Below are positions 41,608 through 50,659 of a stretch of 64,000 nt of DNA, one piece after another. Under the pieces are notes generated by a model, which was not told the DNA's origin, ran no database searches, and was given only the letters and a program-made list of their open reading frames with translations. The stretch is from Clostridium sp. CAG:354_28_25 (GTDB taxonomy: Bacteria; Bacillota; Clostridia; TANB77; CAG-508): assembly GCA_001915925.1 (NCBI GenBank), contig MNRL01000020.1:12271-76270 (forward strand), given 5' to 3'. The translations under genes and the position numbers were made by a program. Every line of letters begins with the position of its first letter. Position 1 is the stretch's first letter.

Positions 41608-43326
41608 TTATGCTCCTTTGCTTACGCTGTTTTGAAGTTCATATATTTTTTTATATAATTCAGAATTGTTTAATAGCTCGGTATGTGTACCGATATTTTC
41701 AATTTTTCCATTATTAAAAACTAAGATTCTAGAACAGTTTTTGATTGTAGATGTTTTTTGTGAGGCTATAAATGTTGTAATATTATGTTCTTTAGAATAA
41801 TTAAAGATATTTTGTAATACTTGTGATTCTGTATATAAATCTAATGCGCTTGTAACATCATCAAAAATTAACACTTTAGGGTTACCAATAAAACCTCTTG
41901 CAATATTTATACGTTGCTTTTGACCACCAGATAAATTAGATGCATTATTTTGTAAAACAAAGTTTAAGGTGTTTTCTTTTTGATTAACAAATTCACTTGC
42001 ATTAGAAAGCTCCAGACTTTTTTGTATTTCTTCTTTAGAAGTAACTCTACCTAAAGCAATGTTTTCAAAAATTGTAGCTGTAATAAAATCTGGCTTTTGA
42101 CCAATATATGTTATGTTAGATTTTAAAAAGCTTGAATCATATTTTCTTATATCTTCACCATATAATTTTAAGTTACCAGAAGAAATATTTAATGAATTGT
42201 TTAGAAGTTTTAAAAAAGTACTTTTCCCTGAACCTGTAAGACCTATAATACCAATAGTTTCGCCAGGCTTTATTTTTAATGATATATCTCTTAAATTGTT
42301 AGTAGTAAAATATGAAAAATTTACATTGGATATATCAAAAATATAGTTGTTAAGTTTAAATTCTTTAAGGGTACCAGTTTGTTTATTCTCTTTTAGGTTA
42401 AATAATTCTATTATACGGTTTGAAGAAGCGAAAGCTTTTGTGTAAATTGCAACTAAGTTTGAAAGTACAACAACAGCCAATAGCATCTCAGAAATGTAAT
42501 TTATTATTGCAATAATTTCACCTTTAGATAAATTACCAAATCCAAACTCGACATTGCTTATATTTAAAACTATTAGTGTAGTAAAGTTTAAAATAAATAT
42601 AGAGACAGGATTTAGTAAAAAGGATAAAATAGTTGCAAGTTTACTATAGATATATGTTAGATTATTTACTTTATCAAATTTTGTTTTTTCTGTATTTTGT
42701 GTTACAAAACTACGAATTAATTTAATATTAGTTAAGTTTTCTTTTATTCTTAATGTTAGCTTGTCTAACTGTAAATTAGCTTTTTGATAGATCTTACTAG
42801 CAGATTTTGCAATTAGTAAAATTACTAGAAATAGTATAATACTTGCTACAAGAACATTTATTGCAATTTGTATGTTTATTAATGAGATCATAATAATTGA
42901 TCCAATAAAAATAAAAGGAACTCTTATTACTAATCTTATGAACATAGCAATTCCTGTTTCTAAATTAGTAACATCATTAATAATTCGATTAACTATGGCA
43001 GAACTACCAATACTATTTAATTTATTAGAAGGAACTCTTTGAATATGAGCAAATAATTTTTCACGCAAAGTTTTGCTATATCCTTGCGAAGTAATTGCAG
43101 CTATATATTGCGCACTACAAGCAAAAATAAGTCCTAATATTACAAGTATAATTAATCCAATGGAGTAATACATGAGCTCTGCAGAAGAGAAGGTATTATA
43201 ATTATCTATAAAAAGGGCAATAATAATTGGCAATAGTACTTCTATTATTGCTTCTAACAATTTTAATATTGGTCCAACTATTAAATTTATTTTATATTTT
43301 TTTAAATATATTAATAATTTCTTCAT
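41608..43326 (-). CDS. ABC exporter half-transporter, subunit with degenerate catalytic residues
   Basis: 572 aa from the ATG at 43326 (GAAAGGA upstream). Six membrane helices and an ATPase domain with Walker A GLTGSGKST and normal signature LSGGQKQR. Walker B is VLIFDDVTSALD (Asp in place of catalytic Glu) and the switch His is Gln (FIASQKTST). These changes sit exactly where the partner has a bad signature, so both lesions fall in one of the two composite ATP sites. This is the classic asymmetric exporter design. First gene of the pair, read leftwards. Confidence 0.88.
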   Translation of the reverse strand: MKKLLIYLKKYKINLIVGPILKLLEAIIEVLLPIIIALFIDNYNTFSSAELMYYSIGLIILVILGLIFACSAQYIAAITSQGYSKTLREKLFAHIQRVPSNKLNSIGSSAIVNRIINDVTNLETGIAMFIRLVIRVPFIFIGSIIMISLINIQIAINVLVASIILFLVILLIAKSASKIYQKANLQLDKLTLRIKENLTNIKLIRSFVTQNTEKTKFDKVNNLTYIYSKLATILSFLLNPVSIFILNFTTLIVLNISNVEFGFGNLSKGEIIAIINYISEMLLAVVVLSNLVAIYTKAFASSNRIIELFNLKENKQTGTLKEFKLNNYIFDISNVNFSYFTTNNLRDISLKIKPGETIGIIGLTGSGKSTFLKLLNNSLNISSGNLKLYGEDIRKYDSSFLKSNITYIGQKPDFITATIFENIALGRVTSKEEIQKSLELSNASEFVNQKENTLNFVLQNNASNLSGGQKQRINIARGFIGNPKVLIFDDVTSALDLYTESQVLQNIFNYSKEHNITTFIASQKTSTIKNCSRILVFNNGKIENIGTHTELLNNSELYKKIYELQNSVSKGA

Positions 43327-43425
43327 AAAACTAAATCCTTTCGTAACTTGTAAAGTCAAAATTATTATATCATTAAAGTAATAAAAATATGTAGTTATTT
43401 CATATAAAAAATATACATATATAAG

Positions 43426-43454
43426 TGGACATTTTGTGGTATATAATATAAAAT
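43426..43454 (+). promoter_or_regulatory. Probable SDR promoter
   Basis: TGGACA (43426-43431) and TAAAAT (43449-43454), spacer 17 nt, 25 nt before the start codon. Confidence 0.5.
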
Positions 43455-43479
43455 GTACTATAGATTTAGGAGGAAAAAG

Positions 43480-44232
43480 ATGAAAGCTTTAGTTACAGGT
43501 GCATCATCGGGAATAGGAGAGGAAATAGCAAAAGAATTAGGAAAGCGTGGATATGATATAATTCTTGTTGCTAGAAATGAAGAAAAATTAAAAGATGTTG
43601 CCTCAAAGATAAAAACAAATACTAAAATAATAACTATGGATTTATCTAATAAAGAAAATTGTGAAAAGCTATATGAAGAAACAAAAAATGAAGACATAGA
43701 TATCTTAATAAATAATGCAGGTTTTGGTGTTCATGGAAAATTTTGCGATACGGATTTAGATAAAGAAGTGCAAATGATAGAAACTAATATAACTGCAGTT
43801 CATATTTTAATGAAATTGTATTTAAAAGATATGATAAAAAAAGATAGAGGTCACATTTTAAATGTTGCTTCTATGGCAGCTTTTGGACCAGGTCCATTGA
43901 TGAGCTCATATTATGCATCAAAAGCATATGTTTATAGATTGTCACAAGGTGTAAAAACAGAATTAAGGAAAAATAATTCAAAAGTTAAAATTTCGGTATT
44001 ATGCCCAGGACCAGTAAGAACAAATTTTAATAAAGTAGCAGGAGTAGATTTTGCAGCACCATCATTAAGTAGTGAATATGTTGCAAAATATGCAGTAAAG
44101 AAAATGCTAAAAAATAAATTTACAATAGTTCCTGGTACTTTTATGAAAATAACTAGATTTTTCGAGAAAATAATGCCACATAATTTAGTAAGCAATGTTT
44201 CTTATTTTGTAAATTACCGCAAAGATAAATGA
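43480..44232 (+). CDS. Short-chain dehydrogenase/reductase
   Basis: 250 aa from ATG 43480 (RBS TTAGGAGGA). Rossmann motif TGASSGIG (about 7-14), NNAGFG, catalytic Ser in VASMAAFG and the YYASKAYVY Tyr/Lys pair. It resembles the DltE/YqjQ-like classical SDRs with LCPGPVRTNF. NADP(H)-dependent carbonyl or hydroxyl chemistry; the substrate is unknown. Its stop codon (TGA, 44230-44232) overlaps the first bases of a type B repeat, so the C-terminus may have been reset by the repeat. Confidence 0.88.
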   Translation: MKALVTGASSGIGEEIAKELGKRGYDIILVARNEEKLKDVASKIKTNTKIITMDLSNKENCEKLYEETKNEDIDILINNAGFGVHGKFCDTDLDKEVQMIETNITAVHILMKLYLKDMIKKDRGHILNVASMAAFGPGPLMSSYYASKAYVYRLSQGVKTELRKNNSKVKISVLCPGPVRTNFNKVAGVDFAAPSLSSEYVAKYAVKKMLKNKFTIVPGTFMKITRFFEKIMPHNLVSNVSYFVNYRKDK

Positions 44233-44307
44233 ACTTTAGGGACGGGGTTAAAAGTTCAAAAGTGCACATAAAATTCAAATTTTATGGTAGGATTAAAGTT
44301 CATAAAT
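44231..44307. repeat. Type B dispersed repeat
   Basis: GAACTTTAGGGACGGGGTTA plus AAAGTTC at 44231-44257, followed by a second partial arm ATTAAAGTTCA near 44293-44303. Confidence 0.75.
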
Positions 44308-44351
44308 GTTTAATTTATTTGCAATACTAGGTAAAATAAAGGAGAAAAATT

Positions 44352-44906
44352 ATGAAATTAATGTTTGCATCAGATATACATGGAAATGCATATTTTTGTA
44401 ATAAACTTAAAGAGGCATATAATAAAGAACAACCAGAAAAATTAATTTTATTAGGAGATTTACTATATAATAAATCACTTCTATCATTTGGAAGAAATAA
44501 CGAAAGGCAGAAAACAGCTGGAATCCTGAATGACTTAATGGATTATATAATTGCAGTAAGAGGAAATTGTGATACAGATTTAGACCAAGCATTATTATAT
44601 TTTCCAATAATGAGCGATTATAAAAAACTAAATGTTGATGGATATGAATTTTTCATAACACATGGTCACTTATATAATAAATATCATTTACCACCTTCAG
44701 ATAAAAAGGTGATTTTAATACATGGGCATACACATGTACCATGTATAGAAAATACAAAAGAATATATGTATTTAAATCCGGGTTCTATATCTGATCCAAG
44801 AGAGGGAAATCCTAATACCTATATGATATACGAAAATAAAGAATTTATAATTAAAGATTTAGAAGGACACGAGTTTAAAAGTATAAATTTAGATGAATGC
44901 TATTAA
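44352..44906 (+). CDS. YfcE-like phosphodiesterase
   Basis: 184 aa. Metal-site motifs: FASDIHGNAYF (D-x-H), LILLGDLLYN (GD), AVRGNCDTDLD (GNCD), FITHGHLYNKYH and ILIHGHTHVPCIE (GHTH). This is the YfcE/MJ0936 family, which cleaves model phosphodiesters with Mn2+; in E. coli YfcE the true substrate is open. The last 14 nt overlap the next gene, which implies translational coupling. RBS AAAGGAG. Confidence 0.88.
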   Translation: MKLMFASDIHGNAYFCNKLKEAYNKEQPEKLILLGDLLYNKSLLSFGRNNERQKTAGILNDLMDYIIAVRGNCDTDLDQALLYFPIMSDYKKLNVDGYEFFITHGHLYNKYHLPPSDKKVILIHGHTHVPCIENTKEYMYLNPGSISDPREGNPNTYMIYENKEFIIKDLEGHEFKSINLDECY

Positions 44907-45417
44907 TTATGAAAAGATTAAATATCATATAGAGTATGGAAAAGTAAAAAATTTATATATTCATATAAAAAATGGTGAGGTAATAGTAAAAGCACCTAGG
45001 TTTATTACTAAAAAATACATAGATAAAATTGTAGAACAAAAAAGAAATTGGATATTAAAAAAGCTAGAAGAAAGTAAAAATAAGCCAGAGGAAAGAGAAT
45101 ATACTAAAACAGATATAGAAAATTTAAAAAATAAATTAGAATATATTTTTCCGGAATTAATAAAACAAACAAATTTAGTTCCAAATAAGATAAGAATTAG
45201 AAATATAAAATATGCTTGGGGAAGTTGCTCAAGTAATAAGAATATAACAATAAATCTGAAGCTGGTTAATAAATCAGAAGAGGAAATTAAATATGTTGCA
45301 TTACATGAATTATGTCATTTAAAATATATGAATCATTCAGATAAATTTTGGAACTTAGTAGAAAAATATATGCCTAATTATAAAGAGATTAGAAAACAAT
45401 TAAAAAACAATAGATAA
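44893..45417 (+). CDS. YgjP/DUF45-type metallopeptidase
   Basis: 174 aa. Zinc site in VALHELCHLKYMNHSDKFW (HExxH plus a downstream His), preceded by IKYAWGSCSSNKNITINLKL, the W-G-S-C-S signature of DUF45/WLM-like proteases. Starts inside the YfcE-like gene. RBS weak, consistent with coupling. It lies 16 nt before the ADP-ribosylglycohydrolase-macrodomain gene, so these three form one unit. Confidence 0.85.
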   Translation: MNAINYEKIKYHIEYGKVKNLYIHIKNGEVIVKAPRFITKKYIDKIVEQKRNWILKKLEESKNKPEEREYTKTDIENLKNKLEYIFPELIKQTNLVPNKIRIRNIKYAWGSCSSNKNITINLKLVNKSEEEIKYVALHELCHLKYMNHSDKFWNLVEKYMPNYKEIRKQLKNNR

Positions 45418-45433
45418 GACAGGAGATACAAAA

Positions 45434-46933
45434 ATGATAAGTTCAAAAGATGGAATAATAGGTTTTGCAATAGGGGATGCAATGGGAGTTCCAGTAGAAT
45501 TTACCAACAGGGAAAAACTAATGAGAAATCCTATAACTTCGATGGAAGGCTTTATGAGCCATAATGTTCCAAAGGGGACTTGGTCAGATGATACATCTAT
45601 GACAATTGCCACAATGGACTCGATAATTAATTCTAATGGAGATATTATAGCAAATGATATGGCAAATAGATTTTTAGAGTGGATGGAAAAGGGAGAATAT
45701 ACACCAGGTGGAAAAATCGTTGATATCGATAGGACAACTTTAAGGGCACTAGGTAAATATAAAACAACGAGAAGAAGCGCTGTAAATTGTGGATGTACAA
45801 GTAATACAGACAATGGAAATGGCTCATTAATGAGAATGTTACCAATAGTGTATTACTCATATTTAAACTGGTTAGAGCAGGACAAAATTTTAAAATTAGT
45901 CGCTGGCATATCATCTATTACACATGCAAATGAGCTAGTAATTATGGGATGCTATATGTATGTTAATTATGCCATTGAATTATTAAATACTAATAACAGA
46001 AAAGCAGCATATTCCAAAATTCAAAATTTAGATTATTCTATGTTTTCTATGCCAACAATAAGAGCATATACTAGAATTTTGGATCATGAAATTTACCATT
46101 ATGGTATAGACGAAATAAAGTCATCAAGTTATATAGTAGATACATTAGAAGCAGTTTTATGGGTACTTATAAATACAGATACATATAATCAAGCGATAAT
46201 TGGAGCAATTAACTTGGGTAGTGATACAGATACAATTGCAGCTTGTACAGGAGGCTTAGCTGGAATTATTTATGGAATAAAAAGTATTAATTCAGATTGG
46301 AAGATTGATTTACGTAAATATTCCGAAATTATAGATATTTGTGAACAATTTGATGAAGTATTATATAAACTAAATGGAAAAGAAATTGATAATAATACAG
46401 TAAATAAAAATGATATATTAAGAAGAATAGAAATTGTTAATAATGAAATAACTGAGGTTCCAGCAGATGCATTAGTTTGTGCCAATACATCTGGTAATTT
46501 AGGAAGAGGGGGAGAAGGTACAATATTTTCTAGAGCTGGAATAGAGCTAGAAAACAAATGTAGAGAATTTGACGAATTAAGTAAAGGACAAGCTAAAGTA
46601 ACAAGAGCATATAGAATTGATACAAAATATATTATTCATACAGTTGTACCAAAGTGGTATGATGAAAGTGAAACAAATCAAAATGAATTATTAGAAGAAT
46701 GCTATAAAAATATTTTTAGAATTTCTGCAGATTACGATATTAAAAGTATTGCAATTCCTACACTTGGAATTGGAGCATGTAGGGCTCCTGTTGATATAGC
46801 AGTAAAGATTGCAATAGATGGTATAATAAATAACTTTTTTAGAAATACTGATATAGATAAAATTTACATAGTTTGTAACGATTCTAGAATACAAAGGACA
46901 TATATAGAATACTTAAATAGTTTATTAGATTAA
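45434..46933 (+). CDS. ADP-ribosylglycohydrolase fused to a macrodomain
   Basis: 499 aa. Residues 1-300 are DraG-like: GFAIGDAMGVPVEF, KGTWSDDTSMTIATMDS and NTDNGNGSLMRM, with the final metal motif NLGSDTDTIAACTGGLAG. After a short linker, residues 330-499 form a macrodomain: IEIVNNEITEVPADALVCAN, then SGNLGRGGEGT, and IAIPTLGIGACRAP near the end. Both domains reverse or read ADP-ribosylation, but by different folds; joining them suggests removal of ADP-ribose from protein or nucleic acid and processing of the product. RBS ACAGGAGA. No ADP-ribosyltransferase is seen nearby. Confidence 0.9.
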   Translation: MISSKDGIIGFAIGDAMGVPVEFTNREKLMRNPITSMEGFMSHNVPKGTWSDDTSMTIATMDSIINSNGDIIANDMANRFLEWMEKGEYTPGGKIVDIDRTTLRALGKYKTTRRSAVNCGCTSNTDNGNGSLMRMLPIVYYSYLNWLEQDKILKLVAGISSITHANELVIMGCYMYVNYAIELLNTNNRKAAYSKIQNLDYSMFSMPTIRAYTRILDHEIYHYGIDEIKSSSYIVDTLEAVLWVLINTDTYNQAIIGAINLGSDTDTIAACTGGLAGIIYGIKSINSDWKIDLRKYSEIIDICEQFDEVLYKLNGKEIDNNTVNKNDILRRIEIVNNEITEVPADALVCANTSGNLGRGGEGTIFSRAGIELENKCREFDELSKGQAKVTRAYRIDTKYIIHTVVPKWYDESETNQNELLEECYKNIFRISADYDIKSIAIPTLGIGACRAPVDIAVKIAIDGIINNFFRNTDIDKIYIVCNDSRIQRTYIEYLNSLLD

Positions 46934-46934
46934 A

Positions 46935-46975
46935 AAAACTTGGCAGTAGATGTTTTTTCTACCGCCAAGTTTTTA
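46935..46975. terminator. Terminator after the DraG-macro gene
   Basis: AAAACTTGGC and GTAGA pair with TCTAC and GCCAAGTTTT, one mismatch pair in the middle, T-tract after. Confidence 0.88.
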
Positions 46976-46994
46976 GTGCGTCTAAAAAAGGAAA

Positions 46995-47028
46995 TATAGG
47001 GAAAAAGGGACATTGCTAAAATCCCTAA
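46995..47028. repeat. Type A dispersed repeat, divergent
   Basis: TAGGGA...AAGGGACATTG...AAAATCCCTA. Ends within the last codons of the minus-strand dGTPase gene. Confidence 0.65.
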
Positions 47029-48230
47029 TATTTTACAATGTCATTATATGTTTCTATTGCATAACTATCTGTCATACCAGAAATGTATGTAATAATAGCT
47101 GTTTGATAATCTTTAATATTATTCATATCATATAAAATTTTATTTTTTAAATGAGTTCTATCTGTTTCTATATTCCAATAGCAAGAAATCCACTTTATAA
47201 AAGTATCTATTACTTTAGTATAAAATGGTTTAATACTGTTTAATTTTTCTAAAGTATTCATACCATCATAACATTCATTTAAAGTATTAAATATTTCATT
47301 TAGCACAAGACTAAAATATCTTTCTGAAGGGTTCATACATTTGTGTTTATAGATATATTTGTAATTAAATTGTTTTAACCTTTTTATCTTTTCAAATGTA
47401 GTTTCAGAAAATTTTAAGCCTTCTTCTAAAGAGGAATTAATACATAAATCAGCTATTAAATCACCTATAATATTAGTATTATTTAAATTAGCACTTCTAG
47501 GTTGTTCTAATAAATCATATAATTCGTTTAAATTACTATCTAGTATTCCCATAGAAATGGCATCTTCTATATCTCTGCCTAAATAAGAGATTTTATCAGA
47601 AATTTTAACAACACAACCCTCCCAAGTATATGGAGAATATTGGTTAAGTTTAATATAATCTTTTTCTAAATCGATAAATTCAGTTCTAGGTTTTAAAGAA
47701 ATTTCATCAATTTCACCACAGTGAGATATAATACCATCTCTTACTGCATATGTTAAGTTTAGATTTTTTTCTTCGTTGTTAACATTTGTTAGCAATTCAA
47801 TATTATCAACAAAATTTAAACCATTTCTTTCATGCCAAAAAGCTTCTAAATCATTTTCCATACAGATTCTATTTAAGATTTGTTCACCTTTATGTCCAAA
47901 AGGACTATGGCCAATATCGTGTGATATAGAAATAGCTCTTGTTAAAGTGGTATTTAAACCTAATGCTTTTGCAATGGTATAACTTGTTGCATCAACATTA
48001 TTTACATGTTCAATACGAGTACAAATATGATCATTTTTTGGTAAAAAGAATACTTGGGTTTTATGCTTTAATCTTCTATAAGCATTACAATATATAATTC
48101 TATCATAATCTCTTTCGAATTCAGAACGTACATCGTTTTCTTTTTTATACAATTCATCTTTTCTTGAAATTAAATTATTCCAATTAGGGTTAGATGGGGT
48201 AGCAGCAACACTACTAAATTTTAAGTTCAT
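47025..48230 (-). CDS. dgt: dGTPase-like dNTP triphosphohydrolase
   Basis: 401 aa. Opening NLISRKDELYKKENDVRSEFERDYDRIIYCNAYRRLKHKTQVF, then RIEHVNNVDATSYTIAKALG, and the HD motif ISHDIGHSPFGHKGEQIL with later Asp in VKISDKISYLGRDIEDA. These are signatures of dGTPase proteins, which cut dNTPs to nucleoside and triphosphate. Such enzymes tune dNTP pools and can defend against phage. RBS AGGAGGTATTTTA. Stop codon adjoins a type A repeat. Confidence 0.88.
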   Translation of the reverse strand: MNLKFSSVAATPSNPNWNNLISRKDELYKKENDVRSEFERDYDRIIYCNAYRRLKHKTQVFFLPKNDHICTRIEHVNNVDATSYTIAKALGLNTTLTRAISISHDIGHSPFGHKGEQILNRICMENDLEAFWHERNGLNFVDNIELLTNVNNEEKNLNLTYAVRDGIISHCGEIDEISLKPRTEFIDLEKDYIKLNQYSPYTWEGCVVKISDKISYLGRDIEDAISMGILDSNLNELYDLLEQPRSANLNNTNIIGDLIADLCINSSLEEGLKFSETTFEKIKRLKQFNYKYIYKHKCMNPSERYFSLVLNEIFNTLNECYDGMNTLEKLNSIKPFYTKVIDTFIKWISCYWNIETDRTHLKNKILYDMNNIKDYQTAIITYISGMTDSYAIETYNDIVKY

Positions 48231-48331
48231 TAAAATACCTCCTATAATTTATATATAAAATAGTGTACCATAAAAATAATATATTGATAAGAAATTTTGT
48301 TCGAAAAAAATAAAAAAATTAAAAAAAGTAC

Positions 48332-48359
48332 TTGCATTTTTTGCAAAAGAGAGTATAAT
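48332..48359 (+). promoter_or_regulatory. ctsR operon promoter
   Basis: TTGCAT (48332-48337) and TATAAT (48354-48359), spacer 16 nt. Confidence 0.7.
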
Positions 48360-48371
48360 ATAATTTGTAAA

Positions 48372-48395
48372 GGTCAAAGAAAGTCAAAGTCAAAA
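48372..48395 (+). promoter_or_regulatory. CtsR operator
   Basis: Direct heptads GGTCAAA (48372-48378) and AGTCAAA (48382-48388) with 3-nt spacing match the CtsR box, just after the -10 element. A third partial heptad GTCAAAA follows at 48389. The operon is therefore autoregulated by heat/protein stress. Confidence 0.88.
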
Positions 48396-48405
48396 TAGAA
48401 AACAT

Positions 48406-48478
48406 GAACTTTAGGGACGGAGGTAAAAGTTCATAAATTAACATAAAAAATGAACTTTAAGCCCCGTCCCCAAAGTTC
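48406..48478. repeat. Two inverted type B repeats in the ctsR leader
   Basis: 27-bp units at 48406-48432 and 48452-48478 face each other. GAACTTTAGGGACGG can pair with CCGTCCCCAAAGTTC, giving a long leader hairpin between the CtsR operator and the ctsR ribosome site. Confidence 0.8.
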
Positions 48479-48505
48479 AAAAGTTCACATAAAGGAAGTG
48501 AAAAA

Positions 48506-48955
48506 ATGAGAATATCAGATTTAATAGAAGATTTTATAAAAGATATGTTAAAAACAGAAGATGAATTAGAAATACAAAGAAATGAACTTGCGGAACATTT
48601 TAATTGTGTGCCTTCACAAATAAATTACGTAATATCCACACGATTTAAACCATCACAGGGTTATTATGTAGAAAGTAGAAGAGGAGGTGGCGGTCACATA
48701 ACAATTAAAAAGATACATATAACACAAAGTAATTATCTAATGCATATAATAACAAGCATTGGAGATACATTAACATCAAAAGAAGTAGATATTTTCATAA
48801 GTAACTTATTATCAGATGAAATTGTGACTAAAAAAGAAGCTAAACTTTTAAAAGTAGCAACAAGTGATAATGTACTTAATGTACCTATCGATATAAAAGA
48901 TAATTTACGAGCAAGAATATTTAAAAACATGTTAATAAATTTAGTAGAAGATTAA
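48506..48955 (+). CDS. ctsR: Transcriptional repressor CtsR
   Basis: 149 aa. Starts MRISDLIEDFIKDML with winged-helix DNA-binding domain NELAEHFNCVPSQINYVIST and the glycine loop ESRRGGGGHI that senses heat, followed by the C-terminal dimer domain which McsB targets. First gene of ctsR-mcsA-mcsB-clpC. RBS AAGGAAGTG. Its operator lies at 48372-48388. Confidence 0.95.
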   Translation: MRISDLIEDFIKDMLKTEDELEIQRNELAEHFNCVPSQINYVISTRFKPSQGYYVESRRGGGGHITIKKIHITQSNYLMHIITSIGDTLTSKEVDIFISNLLSDEIVTKKEAKLLKVATSDNVLNVPIDIKDNLRARIFKNMLINLVED

Positions 48956-49020
48956 TTGGCAGACGTAAATAGTCACCAACTAAAATTAGATATTTTAAAT
49001 AATTTAAGGAGGTTTTTATT

Positions 49021-49593
49021 ATGAAATGTCAAAATTGTGCTAGAAAAGAAGCAAATGTAAAATATACACAAATTATTAATGGTGTAAAAAAAGAAATGAA
49101 TTTATGTGAAGATTGTGCAAAGGAATTAGGAATAGGAAGAGAACTTAACTTTAATATGTCTATGAATTTACCAAGCTTTTTAGGAGGATTCTTTGATGAA
49201 TACAATATGGATTCATTTATTCCAACAATCGGAGCAATAAGAGAAGAAGGATGCAATACTTGTGGTACAACATATAATGAATTTGCAAATACAGGCTTAT
49301 TCGGTTGTATGGATTGCTATGATATATTTGCAGATAGATTAGATCCAATATTAAGAAATATACAAGGTTCTAACAGACATGTTGGCAGAAAAGCGAAAAG
49401 CTTGGATAAATCTATCGTAAAAAATATGGAAGCTAAGAAGAAAGAACTAGAAAAAAATAAAGAAGCAAAGAAAGAAAATAGAAAGACTAAAGAATCTTTA
49501 GAGGAAGAATTAAAACAAGCTATTAGAGAAGAAAGATATGAAGATGCAGCAAAACTAAGAGACGAAATAAAAAAAATGAATGGTGATAAATAA
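49021..49593 (+). CDS. mcsA: McsA, activator of McsB kinase
   Basis: 190 aa. Zinc pairs CQNCARK and CEDCAKEL (residues 3-6 and 29-32), then GCNTCGTTY and GCMDCYDIF, and a C-terminal UVR domain EEELKQAIREERYEDAAKLRDEI. It binds McsB and stimulates arginine phosphorylation. RBS AAGGAGG 7 nt before ATG. Confidence 0.93.
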   Translation: MKCQNCARKEANVKYTQIINGVKKEMNLCEDCAKELGIGRELNFNMSMNLPSFLGGFFDEYNMDSFIPTIGAIREEGCNTCGTTYNEFANTGLFGCMDCYDIFADRLDPILRNIQGSNRHVGRKAKSLDKSIVKNMEAKKKELEKNKEAKKENRKTKESLEEELKQAIREERYEDAAKLRDEIKKMNGDK

Positions 49594-49628
49594 TAAAATC
49601 AGTAATTAATTCTTTAGGAGGGAAAAAT

Positions 49629-50645
49629 ATGCTAAATTGGTATTTACAAAGTGGAAAAGATTCGGATGTAATAATAAGTTCTAGAATAAGATTAGCAAGA
49701 AATATATCAAACTATCCGTTTGAAACTAAATGTAATGAAACAAAAAAAGAAGAAATAACTAAATTAATAGAAGAAGCAGTAGCTGGTAACAAATATGGAA
49801 TTAAGCTTTTAAGGTTAAAAGACATGGATGATGTTACTATTAATAGTTTAATAGAAAAAAGATTAATAAGTCCAGACTTTGTAAGAGGTAAGGAAAAATC
49901 TAAAGCAATACTTATAAATGATGACGAAAATGTATGTGCAATGATACATACAGACAATCATATTAGTCTACAAGTATTTGGTGCAGGATTAGAGTTAGAC
50001 AATTTGTTAAATCTAATTATTGAATTAGATGAATATCTAGATGAAAAACTAAAATTTGCATTTAATGAAAAATATGGATTTTTAACAGCCTGTCCTATAG
50101 AGGCAGGAACTGCTATGAAGGCGTCTGTAATGGTTCATTTACCTGCATTACAAATTACTGGTAATATTGGAAAGGTATTAGAGATAATAAATAACTTTGG
50201 TATGAATGTAACTGGAATTCATGGAGAAGGTAGCAAATCCGAAGGAGCTTTATACCAAATATCTAATAAACAAACTTTAGGAATTTCTGAAAAAGAAATT
50301 ATAAAGAAATTAAAATTAATAACAGATAAAATAATAGAGCAAGAAAGAATTGCAAGAAAGTATTTAGGAAAGAATAGGTTAAATTTAGAAGACAGATTAT
50401 ATAGAGATTATGGTATTTTAACAAACTGCAGAAAAATTTCAGAAAGTGAATGTAAGGATTTATTATCAACATTAAAATTAGGAACAGATTTAGGAATTGT
50501 TAATGAACTAACAGACTTAAAAATAAATAAATTATTATTATATACACAAGATGCAAACTTACAAAAATATTTAGGAACAAAACTAGAAGGAATAGATTTA
50601 GATGCTAAAAGAGCAGAACTTATTAAAACAATTATAAAAGAGTAA
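49629..50645 (+). CDS. mcsB: Protein-arginine kinase McsB, divergent active-site loop
   Basis: 338 aa. Phosphagen-kinase fold: SSRIRLARNISNYPF at the start, then GFLTACPIEAGTAMKASVMVHLPAL and GIHGEGSKSEGALYQISN. McsB tags misfolded proteins and CtsR with phosphoarginine for ClpCP. In Bacillus the central loop is CPTNVGTGLRAS; here it reads CPIEAGTAMKAS, so the Thr-Asn pair and the ATP-contacting Arg (now Lys) differ. The position in the operon is otherwise standard. Activity is likely but not certain. Confidence 0.9.
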   Translation: MLNWYLQSGKDSDVIISSRIRLARNISNYPFETKCNETKKEEITKLIEEAVAGNKYGIKLLRLKDMDDVTINSLIEKRLISPDFVRGKEKSKAILINDDENVCAMIHTDNHISLQVFGAGLELDNLLNLIIELDEYLDEKLKFAFNEKYGFLTACPIEAGTAMKASVMVHLPALQITGNIGKVLEIINNFGMNVTGIHGEGSKSEGALYQISNKQTLGISEKEIIKKLKLITDKIIEQERIARKYLGKNRLNLEDRLYRDYGILTNCRKISESECKDLLSTLKLGTDLGIVNELTDLKINKLLLYTQDANLQKYLGTKLEGIDLDAKRAELIKTIIKE

Positions 50646-50659
50646 GGAGGTAGATATTT

